Shown one piece after another: positions 10,501-18,100 of a stretch of 64,000 bases of DNA; position 1 is the first letter of the stretch; every line of letters starts with the position of its first letter. The DNA comes from Pogona vitticeps (lineage: Eukaryota; Chordata; Lepidosauria; Squamata; Agamidae). Location: contig NC_135789.1 in NCBI RefSeq assembly GCF_051106095.1, positions 21,695,764 through 21,759,763 of the forward strand. Direction: 5' to 3'. The notes under the pieces are model-generated. The model was given only the letters and a program-made list of their open reading frames with translations, had not been told where the DNA came from and ran no database searches. The translations under genes were made by a program, and so were the position numbers.

Positions 10501-13090
10501 TGCTCCGTGGATGCTGACGGGTGCAGACCACACAGGCTGAGGCCGTCCACAGGGAGCGTGGATTCTGTGGCTCCGCTCTCGTGCGGCCAGCCCTATTTCC
10601 TCCACCAAGGTCAACGGGGGGGGGGGGGGGGGCTCCCTGTGCCACCTGCCACCCAGCATCTATTCAAGTCTGCCTTCTCATCTTCCAAAGGCCTTCCAGG
10701 AAATCCTGTGCGTCCGCTGCCTCCCGACCTTGTCCCTTAGAAGGGCACCCAGACAGCATCACGGCAGGTCATTATTCAATTTCCAGCCCCCTACGAATGA
10801 CCCACCCATTGGGGTGGCAGCAAGGCGGCTTCCCACTGATCATGACCCTAGGAGTGAATGACATCCAAAGGGAGCTGTGGGCCCGAAGTCTCGCAGACTC
10901 AAGGCGGTGGCTTCCTTTAGGGAGCCCATCTGTCTCGTGCTGGATGGTCCCCTTTCCCTACTGACTTCCACTTGGGCGAGCAGCATATTCTCTTTCCAGG
11001 GAGTCTTTTTCCTTCCTAATGGGCTCAAAAGTACAACAGCCTCCATGTTGTCCTTTTTTTCCCCTTCTAGTGAAAGTTCAGGCATGATTTGATCTAGCTC
11101 TCCCTCGTTTGTCTTTCAAGACGGTCTCTGTGGTCCATCAAAGCTGTGCACTCAGACCATATTTTGAATGAACCAATTCTTCTCCTTCTCAGTTTTCTTC
11201 ACGGCCCGGCCCTCACATCTGTCCACAGGGATAAGGAATAGCACAGAAGGGATGGTTTTGCTCTTGGTCTCCAACAATACATCCTTACTCTTAAGGATTT
11301 TTCCTAATACCTTCACAGCTGCCCTTCTGAACCTCAGTCGTCTTCTGAGTTCCTGGCTGCCGTTTCCTCTGGATTTATGATCAAATCAAGGTACAGAAAA
11401 TCTTTTATCTACTTTGATGTTTTGTTTTTCTTTGTCAAAACTGAAGGTATTCAATTCTACTTGGAGTTGTGATTTTCGTCTACTTAGAGTTCAACTGTAT
11501 TCCTGCTTTCGTGTTTTCTTCTTCAACCTTCCTCAGCAGCCATTTCAAGTCCTGATTGCCTTCTACCCATAACAGGGTATCCTCTTCCATTACTCATGTC
11601 TCTCCCACCAACTTTTGCTCCTCTTTCCTCTGAATCTAATCCAGCTGTTCCCATCACTCTACACCCCTCCCCAACCCTGCCCATCAAACCCTCTCCAGTT
11701 CCAACACAAAGCCATGAACAGGAGCACAAAATTCATATTTCAGGGCAGGAAAAGGCCATCTCAGAAGGCAGTGGACTGGAGACTTTTAAAGAGATTGGAT
11801 GCCCACCTACAATGGATGCTACAGTCATGGATTCCCTGCCCTGAAGGGGGCTGGACTAGATGACCTTCAGTGGCCCTTTCAAGTCAATGCTTAGGGGGTG
11901 AACTCCCTCCAGCATGGCTGCTTTGGACCTTGCCAGCGTTGAGTGCTTGTGATTAGTAGCCAGGCGCCGACAGCTTCATCCTCCACCCGCTTTTACTCAC
12001 TAAGGGCATGCGGAATTTGCACGTGCACCAACACAACATATCCCATGTTGCACCATCCATCACCATACACCGGCTCAAGAAACCGTTGCCCTTTCCCACA
12101 CAGATGGGGTGGGAAAAGCAAGCATTCTCCTCCTGTCTTCTGCAGGCAGAGGCAAGGCAGACCACAGATGCCTTCTGCACATGCCCAGAGACCTCTTTTT
12201 CCTTTGCGCACCCCTGAGAAAGGGACTTCAGACATGCTTCAGGGAACTCTCCACATCACACCCAAGCCAAAGGCTGAAGTTTTTTAAAAAAACAGTCTTT
12301 CTCTAAGATTCATACCGAATAGAGCAATTCATTTCAGGATCCCATTCGCACCAGCCATGAAGTTCAGTAGGCGCCTGGGGCCCCTCATTCTCCCCAGCTG
12401 GCCTACTTCGCAGGGCAGTGGTAAGGAAAATGGGAGGCAGATGGAGGAAGAAGGAGCACTCTGTACGTGCCCAGAAGCCTGGGCTTCCCGAAGAAAGATA
12501 CAAACCTGGCGACCGCCAAACAAACAAAATCTTATCTTTTCTACCAGGGCTGAGCAAACGGTGGCCATGGAGATGTTGCCGGACTACAACGCCCAGCATT
12601 CCTCACCACTAGCTGTCCTGGCGGGGGCTGATGGGAACTGTAGTCTACCGACATCTGGAGGACCAGATTTTGCCAGCAAAAGGCCAAAGGAAGAAAAAAA
12701 CAAATAAGGGGGGGGGGGAGAATAGCCTGGCGATGCTCATAGCTGGAGAGAAGCCTAGGCACTCTGCTCAGGCTCAGAGGCACTCTCTCTCCACCCTGAG
12801 GCGCCACAGGAAGATGCTAGCTGGGCGTGAGATGGGCTTTGTAGCCCACGGTCTCCGGATAGCAAAGAGACAAGAGGGAGGGAGAGGCGGGGCGCTCTGT
12901 ACATGCCCAGGGGCACCCCACGGTGGACAAGGCTCCGCCTCTCTTCTCGCCCCCCCGCTCCCCGTGACGTCACTCCCCCTCCCCCCCTTCCCCCTCCCCT
13001 CGGGGGAGCCCCCACCTGCACCCGCTGGAAGCCGTCCTGCAGCTCCTCCCAGTCCCTCAGGCACTCGCTGACCGAGGCCCGGCGGTCCAT
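1305..13090 (-). CDS. TMEM120A: TMEM120A (TACAN), nine coding exons in window, C-terminus beyond left edge
   Basis: Multi-pass membrane protein of the TMEM120 family, found at the nuclear envelope/ER and plasma membrane. It was proposed as a mechanosensitive channel; structures show bound coenzyme A and a fold like ELOVL elongases. Spliced frame, read right to left: 13016-13090, 7214-7332, 6625-6756, 6004-6063, 5680-5775, 3421-3510, 2494-2559, 2268-2329, 1305-1397 (793 nt, about 264 residues; human is 343). The N-terminal part is a coiled coil (residues about 8-105) ending in EAYLPKKNG. Membrane segments begin at [14 protein letters not shown] (about 140-153), and the conserved GWWVFHHY motif is at 194-201. 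All exon phases join and all introns seen are GT-AG. The start ATG has a perfect Kozak context (GCCGCCATGG). The remaining exons are not in 1-1304. Identity comes from remembered human sequence; TMEM120B is less likely given the STYXL1 and MDH2 neighbours. Confidence 0.96.
1485..1676. mobile_element. MITE of the CAGTAGGACCC family (diverged)
   Basis: Shares CTCTAGTGGCCAGTTCTGGT with the copies at 3731 and 39538 and ends in a GGGCCCCACTATA-like terminus. It lies next to TMEM120A exon 9. Confidence 0.6.
2268..2329 (-). CDS. TMEM120A: TMEM120A coding exon 8
   Basis: Residues 213-233, [20 protein letters not shown]. The acceptor follows a run of T. Donor GTAAGC. Confidence 0.95.
2494..2559 (-). 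CDS. TMEM120A: TMEM120A coding exon 7 (GWWVFHHY motif)
   Basis: Residues 191-212, [20 protein letters not shown]. The Trp-Trp and His-His pair lies in the CoA/elongase-like pocket of known TMEM120 structures. Acceptor CAG, donor GTGAGT. Confidence 0.95.
2849..2935. repeat. (GT)43 microsatellite
   Basis: Uninterrupted 87-bp dinucleotide tract in TMEM120A intron 6. Confidence 0.98.
3421..3510 (-). CDS. TMEM120A: TMEM120A coding exon 6
   Basis: Residues 161-190, [20 protein letters not shown] followed by ESILINNGS; second membrane segment. Acceptor CAG, donor GTGAGT. Confidence 0.95.
3731..4507. mobile_element. CAGTAGGACCC-family MITE split by another MITE
   Basis: The left end TAGTTGGACCCCCGTATCC follows TA; the right end ATCATACTG precedes TA. 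The interior shares the CTAGTGGCCAGTTCTGGTAA block with sister copies. A second element fills 4010-4442, so the host element is about 340 bp. Confidence 0.65.
4010..4442. mobile_element. Tigger-like MITE, copy 1 (CAGTGGTGCC termini)
   Basis: Terminal inverted repeats start CAGTGGTGCC and end GGCACCACTG, flanked by TA duplications (4008-4009, 4443-4444). It has no transposase. TA target and termini suggest a Tc1/mariner (Tigger/pogo) relative. It sits inside the MITE at 3731-4507. Confidence 0.8.
4522..4549. repeat. (GT)n microsatellite
   Basis: Short dinucleotide tract after an AT run. Confidence 0.9.
4833..5260. mobile_element. Tigger-like MITE, copy 2
   Basis: CAGTGGTGCCTCGCTTAACG at the left and GCGAGGCACCACTG at the right, flanked by TA. 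It shares the GATCAGCTG and AAAATGGCCGCC blocks with copies 1 and 3. Confidence 0.82.
5563..5582. repeat. (GT)10 microsatellite
   Basis: Short pure dinucleotide tract in TMEM120A intron 5, close to exon 5. Confidence 0.9.
5680..5775 (-). CDS. TMEM120A: TMEM120A coding exon 5 (first membrane segment)
   Basis: Residues 129-160, [20 protein letters not shown] followed by [11 protein letters not shown]. It contains the first hydrophobic helix. Acceptor CAG, donor GTCAGT. Confidence 0.95.
6004..6063 (-). CDS. TMEM120A: TMEM120A coding exon 4
   Basis: A 60-nt exon for residues 109-128, [20 protein letters not shown], identical to human as I recall it. Acceptor CAG, donor GTAAGT. Confidence 0.95.
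6625..6756 (-). CDS. TMEM120A: TMEM120A coding exon 3
   Basis: Residues 66-108. It ends in [17 protein letters not shown], the strongly conserved end of the coiled coil. Acceptor CAG, donor GTGAGG. The stretch [16 protein letters not shown] differs from human more than its neighbours do. Confidence 0.95.
7214..7332 (-). CDS. TMEM120A: TMEM120A coding exon 2
   Basis: Residues 26-65, coiled coil, with [17 protein letters not shown] and [16 protein letters not shown]. The acceptor is TAG and the donor GTATAT, phase 2. It is separated from exon 1 by a 5.7-kb intron. Confidence 0.95.
7565..7690 (-). mobile_element. MIR-like (CORE) SINE
   Basis: Contains GGATTCGAACC and CCCAAGGTCACCCAGTAAG, the reverse complement of the MIR-type tRNA box B and the GTGACCTTGGGC core. 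Confidence 0.65.
8707..8919. mobile_element. MITE with perfect 15-bp inverted termini
   Basis: CCGTATTTTTCCGTG at the left and CACGGAAAAATACGG at the right are exact inverse copies, each flanked by TA. The interior has no coding capacity. Confidence 0.75.
8960..9068 (-). mobile_element. Degenerate MIR-like SINE
   Basis: Weak match to the family seen at 7565 and 21290 (TCTCACAACGAGCTTGTGAA, then CTGGCGCCAGGTAAACCCAG). Confidence 0.35.
9455..9595 (+). mobile_element. LINE tail (CR1/L2 type), old
   Basis: AT-rich stretch followed by TATTGTGAGCCTCCTTATGG and a TATAAGTAAAAA end, like lizard LINE 3' ends. Confidence 0.4.
10107..10184. mobile_element. Partial CAGTAGGACCC-family MITE
   Basis: ATTAAAATAGTATTTGCTAC, TTTTTCAGCATCCGCGG and CTTGGAACGGATCCC match the family interior and sub-terminal parts; no clear end on the right. 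Confidence 0.5.
10345..10484. mobile_element. hAT-type MITE (CAGTGGTTCTCA termini), copy 1
   Basis: The left end CAGTGGTTCTCATCCTTGG and a diverged right end bracket an inverted repeat with TTGCAGTCCAAGAAC. It is of the same family and about the same length as 26478-26614. The target duplication is not clear. Confidence 0.65.
10616..10632. repeat. G17 homopolymer
   Basis: One of the longest G runs in the window; a possible G-quadruplex former or an assembly-sensitive site. Confidence 0.85.
10835..11160 (-). mobile_element. RTE-type LINE 3' fragment
   Basis: Reverse complement of the C-terminal reverse transcriptase region; the minus strand gives PELSLEGEK. Shares its blocks with 16262 and 25587. 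The family name is uncertain. Confidence 0.6.
11745..11895 (+). mobile_element. CR1 3' tail
   Basis: TTAAAGAGATTGGATGCCCA and GGGGGCTGGACTAGATGACC followed by a CCCTTTCAA end, as in CR1 3' ends. Confidence 0.65.
12548..12673. mobile_element. hAT-like MITE with internal ACTACAA inverted repeat
   Basis: Inverted arms around GGACTACAACGCCCAGCATT (12581) and GGGAACTGTAGTCTACC (about 12637), with outer GAGATGTTGCC and CGACATCTGGAGG. Lies 350 bp from TMEM120A exon 1. Confidence 0.65.
12965..12972. promoter_or_regulatory. CRE palindrome TGACGTCA
   Basis: Full CREB/ATF palindrome just inside TMEM120A intron 1, about 45 bp past exon 1, within the CpG-rich block. Confidence 0.6.
13016..13090 (-). CDS. 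TMEM120A: TMEM120A coding exon 1 (start codon)
   Basis: Encodes residues 1-25, starting [18 protein letters not shown] and matching the human CLRDWEDLQ start of the coiled coil. The donor is CAG|GTGGGG, phase 0. The exon lies in a CpG-rich promoter region. Confidence 0.93.
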
Positions 13091-13400
13091 GGCGGCGTCC
13101 GAAGCGAGGAGGCGCCCTCCCTCAAGGAAGCAAGGCGGGCGGGCGGGAGGGAGCTAGGGAGGGGCGGGGCCACCGCTCCCGGAAAAAAAAAAGTCGCCTC
13201 AGCCAATAGGCTCCTTCGCCCGCCGGCGCCGCGACCCATGAGCGCCGCGGGGAGGCGGGCCCTCGAGGGGCGTCGCCTGGGCCGGCCTATGGGAAGGGCG
13301 ACCGGCGCCTGAGGGGCGGGGCGCGGAAGGACGGACCAAAGGGATCTCCCGGGGGGAGGAGCTTATCCTGGACACGCCCCTCCGCGGAGGAGACGTTTCT
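13091..13400 (-). promoter_or_regulatory. TMEM120A: TMEM120A CpG-rich promoter
   Basis: GC-rich, CpG-rich sequence directly upstream of the start codon. It has GC boxes (GGGGCGGGGC at 13161-13170 and 13313-13322) and a CCAAT box at 13203-13207 (+ strand). There is no TATA box. The transcription start is inferred to lie in about 13.1-13.25 kb. Confidence 0.75.
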
Positions 13401-13438
13401 CTCCCTCCGCTGATACTTTTTTGGGGGGAGGCTGTCGT

Positions 13439-13456
13439 GGACTACAATTCCCATTA
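13439..13456 (+). promoter_or_regulatory. ZNF143-like motif GGACTACAATTCCCATTA
   Basis: Resembles the ZNF143/SBF core ACTACAATTCCCA. It lies 350 bp upstream of the TMEM120A start codon. May be a MITE remnant. Confidence 0.45.
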
Positions 13457-13539
13457 TCTCCACCCAGTATAGCCACCTGTAACTCGTGCAATGCCTCCCA
13501 TCTCCTTTTTTTTCTTGTCCTAGTAATTGCCCCAGGCGT

Positions 13540-13622
13540 GAGGTTCCCGACCCTGGGGTGGTGGTTGGACGACCACTCCCAAAATCCCCAGGCAGGGATG
13601 GGAGTTGTAGTCCAGGCCCAAA
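13540..13622. mobile_element. Diverged MITE with GGGAGTTGTAGTCC arm
   Basis: GAGGTTCCCGACCCTGGGG at the left, CCACTCCCAAAATCCCCAGG in the middle and GGGAGTTGTAGTCC at the right follow the layout of the element at 12548. Confidence 0.5.
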
Positions 13623-13751
13623 TCAAATTTTTAGCTCCTACTCGATCAGGCCTACGGAAATAATGAGGAGAATGGTTAAGTCTGCACTTGCAACTGTTGC
13701 GTCCACCAAATGCCAGTTGAGGAAAGCACAGATCTGTGTGGGTTTTTTTGT

Positions 13752-13770
13752 GGACTACAATTCCCAGGAT
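13752..13770 (+). promoter_or_regulatory. ZNF143-like motif GGACTACAATTCCCAGGAT
   Basis: Close match to ACTACAATTCCCAGNATGC, 660 bp upstream of the TMEM120A start codon. No MITE termini recognised around it. Confidence 0.45.
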
Positions 13771-13972
13771 CCTCTAGGCAGGTGTTTCCTTTTAGCCGCT
13801 AATCACACCTGCGGTTTGCAGAACAAGGCTCCAAAAGGGAAAAAAAAAGGGATACCAAAACAGGGGTGTTAAGTCAAGACTGAGGTGTGAAATGCCACAA
13901 TGAATCACACAATTGTCCTGGATGAACGTGGTGCCGTGTGGTTCACGTACTCTCAACTAAACCGAGTTTCAC

Positions 13973-14091
13973 TGAGTGGTTAAGGTCTTTGGCTGTAGAG
14001 CCAGAGGTTAGGAGTTCAATTCCCCATGGGGCCTTGACAGGGATTGGACTGGATAATCCATAGGTTCCCTTTCCAGTTATGCATTTCTAAG
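13973..14091 (+). mobile_element. tRNA-headed SINE with CR1-like tail, copy 1
   Basis: tRNA-like head (GTGGTTAAGGTCTTTGGC, then box B region GGAGTTCAATTCC) followed by GGGATTGGACTGGATAATCC and a TTTCCAGTTATGCATTTCTA end that matches CR1 3' ends. Confidence 0.75.
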
Positions 14092-14428
14092 AGATAATGA
14101 AAATGATCAATTCAATGGGTCTAGTCTGTTTGGGATTATCAAATGGATTCAGGCCCGACACCCTCAACCTTTGCTCTTTGTACTTTTCACCACCCTTACA
14201 TGGGCTTGAATCTGGGCACTTAAAAAAGTAAGGTTTTCTGGTAAAAAAAGTGAACTTGCACCTTGTGAAGAGATACAACCTTTTTGATGGCAACGTCTTG
14301 GTCTGGAAAGGCCTCTGTTTTGTTTTAACAGACAATCTCAGTTCTGTTTTTTGTTGCTGCTTCCGTACGTATGCATTCTAAATTACCTTACTGTTAAAGT
14401 TCAACTTTAACTCCTTTTGTTGTTGTTA

Positions 14429-14762
14429 GGTAAAGGTAAATGTTCTTGATATTGAGTCCAGTCGTGTCCGACTCTAGGGGGTGGTGCTCATCCCCATCTC
14501 CAAGCCACAGAGCCAGTGTTTGTCCATAAACAGTTTCTGTGGTCACGTGGCCGGTGCGACTAGACACGGAACGCTGTGACCTTCCCACCGAGGTGGTACC
14601 TATTTATCAACTTGCATTTTTACATGCTTTCAAACCGCTAGGTTGGCAGGATCTGGGACAAGCAATGTGCTCACTCCGACGCGTGGATTCGATCTTACAA
14701 CGGCTGGTCTTCTGACCTTGCAGCATAGAGGCTTCTGCAGTTTATCCCGCAACGCCACCACG
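14429..14762 (-). mobile_element. Sauria-type SINE, copy 1
   Basis: The tRNA-like head is at the right (minus-strand box B GTAAGATCGAATCC). The 3' end at the left contains CAGTCGTGTCCGACTCT, the reverse complement of the BovB 3' end AGAGTCGGACACGACTG. It sits about 280 bp downstream of the STYXL1 stop. Confidence 0.8.
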
Positions 14763-15045
14763 TTGTTGTTACACACCCTGAAAAGGGAGTTTTTAAATGT
14801 AGGACATAAACGCAGATCAGAAAGCTCCTGCTTCACTATTTTCTCGGCGTTCACAAACCAGCTCAGGACAAAAAAGATAAAAAGGACAAGAATGTATTTG
14901 ATGTCACGTAAAATGTACAAAGAGCCCTACCTATATATCAATAAAAAAAGAGTCTAAGATAAAGAAAATGATTCCTCCCGCCCCGACGCTATCCCATCAC
15001 CCTACCACCCATGTTTCAAGAGCTTCCTTAGCCAGCTTCTGCCAG

Positions 15046-15177
15046 TCAGTATTTTGGTTCGGAGATATCAGTGATGGCAGTGAAATAGATCCGCTGCTCC
15101 CACTCTGACAGCTGCTGCACGAACCCCCGGTTGGGTCGCATGTTCATTTTGCACTTCTGGACATAACTCCATGCATT
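15046..15177 (-). CDS. STYXL1: STYXL1 coding exon 9 (stop codon)
   Basis: Residues 290-332, [20 protein letters not shown] then [10 protein letters not shown] and a divergent tail ending EPKY (human SWAYVKKCKNNMCPNRGLV). TGA is at 15046-15048. Acceptor TTTGCAG. Confidence 0.95.
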   Translation of the reverse strand, partial: NAWSYVQKCKMNMRPNRGFVQQLSEWEQRIYFTAITDISEPKY

Positions 15178-18100
15178 CTGCAAAGGAAAGCACAGAAGGG
15201 CTGGGATTTAAAATAATAATGATCTAAAAACTCATAACGTTGGTGGCATTCTGTACCCAGTGGAGGTGAAAAGCAGAATATGAATGGAGGTGGTATGATA
15301 GTCCGCATAGGGTCCCTCTGGGTTACACTTACCTTTAAGTAAAGCCTGCAGGAATGGATGAGGTAAGCCATTACAGCTGTGCTGCATCTGCTGATGCCCA
15401 AGGTAGAAAAAACCAGAACTGCTTCCTGGTTTATGTGACTGTCTAAAAACCGCAAGAAGAAGGCACGTTTATGGCCTAGCTTTCACCTCCTGACCCCTTT
15501 TACTCTGCCATTATAATATATATAAAAAAAGACACCCTCTTTTGCCAGAAATGCCTTAAAACAAACAGGCCAGCCTCTGTGCCAAAGTAGAACCACAAGC
15601 CAGACTTTAGAAGCAAACACTATTCAAAATCGACTGGGGAAACATTTGTTTCCTTAAACATGGCTCAGGGAACCATCCTTGAACCAAACAAAAAACTTCA
15701 GACCCAGGGTCCAAAGAACACATTGAGAAGTTCAAGTGGGCCTCCTTTGGTTTGAACAGGGACTAAAGCTTTTTATTTTGCTATATATGTTATCCAGCTC
15801 ATCTATGCAGGTTTGGCCCTATGATGTTTTATTAAAGTTTCAATATTCTTGATGTGCGTTTTTGGACAACTCTTTACAACCACCTTTTAAGGTAGTTAAA
15901 ACTTAAGCCGGAGGCTCCCGATCCCCATGTGCAGAAACACGTGCCGGCTTGAGGCTATGCATGCCACTGAAGCTGATGCCAAACACAGCCTGTTAAGTCT
16001 TTAACGTGTTGCCAGAGTCTTCGTTGCTTCAGCTGCTGCTGCAGACACAGTTCTGGACCTTTGTACTATTCGGTTCTGGATTCAAAAGCAAATGCTAGGG
16101 AAATTTTTTTCCCTCGACTAGGCAATGTCGGTGGGTCTGGGGGAATAATTCCTCTGAGAGATCTGCCCAGACCCAAAATGCATTGAAAACCGAAAGCGAA
16201 GTTTCCAAAAATCCTCACAACTCTGTGGTACTGGGGGGGGGGGGGGGGACAATGCATGTGAAGCCTGTTGGGTTGTTGTTGTTGTTATGTGTTGTCAACC
16301 CTTCTTGGCCTCAGGGTGGCCCTATGAATCAGACATCTCCAAAAGGCCCCATCCTCTGCTGCCCTGCTCAGCATTCACAAACTGAAGCCTGTGGTTCCTT
16401 CAGGAAGCCAATCCATCTCGTATTGAGTCTTCCTCTTTCCCTGCGGCCTTCCACCTTTCCCAGCATGACGGTCTTTTCCAGAGATGATCCTGCCTTCTCC
16501 TGATGGGCCCAAAGGAGGACAGCCTCGGCTTCAACATTTTTGCCTCCAAGGATAGTTCAGGCTTGATCAAGTACTCACTTGTTTGCTCTCTTCCAAGCTG
16601 ACAAATCATCCCCCCATCAGCTTTTCTTTACTATCCAGCTTTCACACCTAATCCCAATCTATATGGGATTGTTCTGTTACTAATTCTGGCCCCAAGGGTG
16701 ACGTGAGGGTCAGCCCTTCAGCCTTCTTGCTGGCCACCCGCACAGCCGGTCCACCAGGGGTGGAAACCTCTGGGCGAGGGATGGCCTGTGCCTTTTGTCC
16801 CTTCCGATGCGGAGGGAAGGGAGACGGGCAACCCCATTTCTAATGACTCACCGATGAAATGGCAAATATCGCTGAAGTGTGAAAAGAGATCGGCCTCGGG
16901 AGTGTCCGGAATGGAAATGTGGAGGAGCCTGTCACTCTCCTCGAGGAAACTAAGAGAAAGCAAAGAGGAGACGGCCTTGGGAAGTTGCAGGAAAGCCAGT
17001 GTGCTTCTCGTGTTGACAAAAACAAGCACAAATCACTTGCTGGCTTCTGGCGCATAAAGAACAATGGACCGAGTCTGATACAAGGGGGAGAAAAGGAGCA
17101 CCGAATGCACTTTCAAAGCCATCCAAAAGGTCACCCATTGCTACATCTGGTGGCAGTGAGTTCCACAGTTTAGCTGTAAAATGCAGCGGGGGGGGAACAT
17201 CTTTCCCTGGCCAGCCTAAAATGGCGCAAAAGCGGCATGAGCTTTCCAGCTGTTCAAGACCCTTGAGCCAGGTGTTCATAACAACCGTGTGCTGTCAAAT
17301 CAGTTCTGAGTTATGGCCACCCTTTCTTCTGGGCCTTCCAGGTAGAGAATACACAGAAGTAGCTTACCGCGTCCTTCTTCCGCTAGTGCCCTGGGACTGG
17401 GCAGCTTGCCCAAGGCCACATCAGATGACTCTTCTGGTAGGAAGCACAGTGAGGAACCCTCAACCTCTGGCTCTACAGCCAGATGCTTAAACCACTGGGG
17501 AATCCAGCCAACTAGATGGTGCAAGGATGATCAGGAACACACAAAAATATACAGAATCTGGCCTCGTAGGTCAGTAGTTTTGTTTTTCAATACAGAGGAG
17601 GACCGAACACCAGGAGTTGGAATTAGGGAATGCACAAAAACCCTGCCCCACATTCAGGTATCACCCGGAATTTTGTGTCTTTCTTCTGTGGCCTTCCATA
17701 CAAAGCGGACTTAGATGTCTGCAAGGCTATTAAACAACCAGGCCTGTATAACTCACAATGAGCCTGCTTCCTCAGAGACATTGATATGGGCCTTGATTTT
17801 CAGATCTTTCTGGATCTGGCTGTCACAGGCTTGCTTGTAGTTCCCCATGTAAAGCTTTGCAGGAAGGATCTCCACCGGGTAAGGCTTAAAGGCCTCCAGC
17901 TCCTGTTAAGGGGGACGAACGAAGAAACAAAAGCAGTAGGAACCTGTTTTGGAACCCCAAACCTTTTGGCGTGTAGGCCTTCCAGCTCTGAGCCCTGTGG
18001 AGTTTTGAGCTGCAGGAATCTCTCACCGGGAAGGGCGGTTGTCTCTTACAGCTTATAGACCTCTCCAGCTCTTGACCCAGCCGGTACGTCCACTATCATC

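Larger units (their letters stand above)
7333..13015. other. TMEM120A intron 1 (5.7 kb)
   Basis: The large first intron holds a MIR-like SINE (7565), MITEs (8707, 10345, 12548), an RTE-type fragment (10835), a CR1 tail (11745) and a G17 run (10616). No conserved exon was seen in the rest. Confidence 0.8.
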
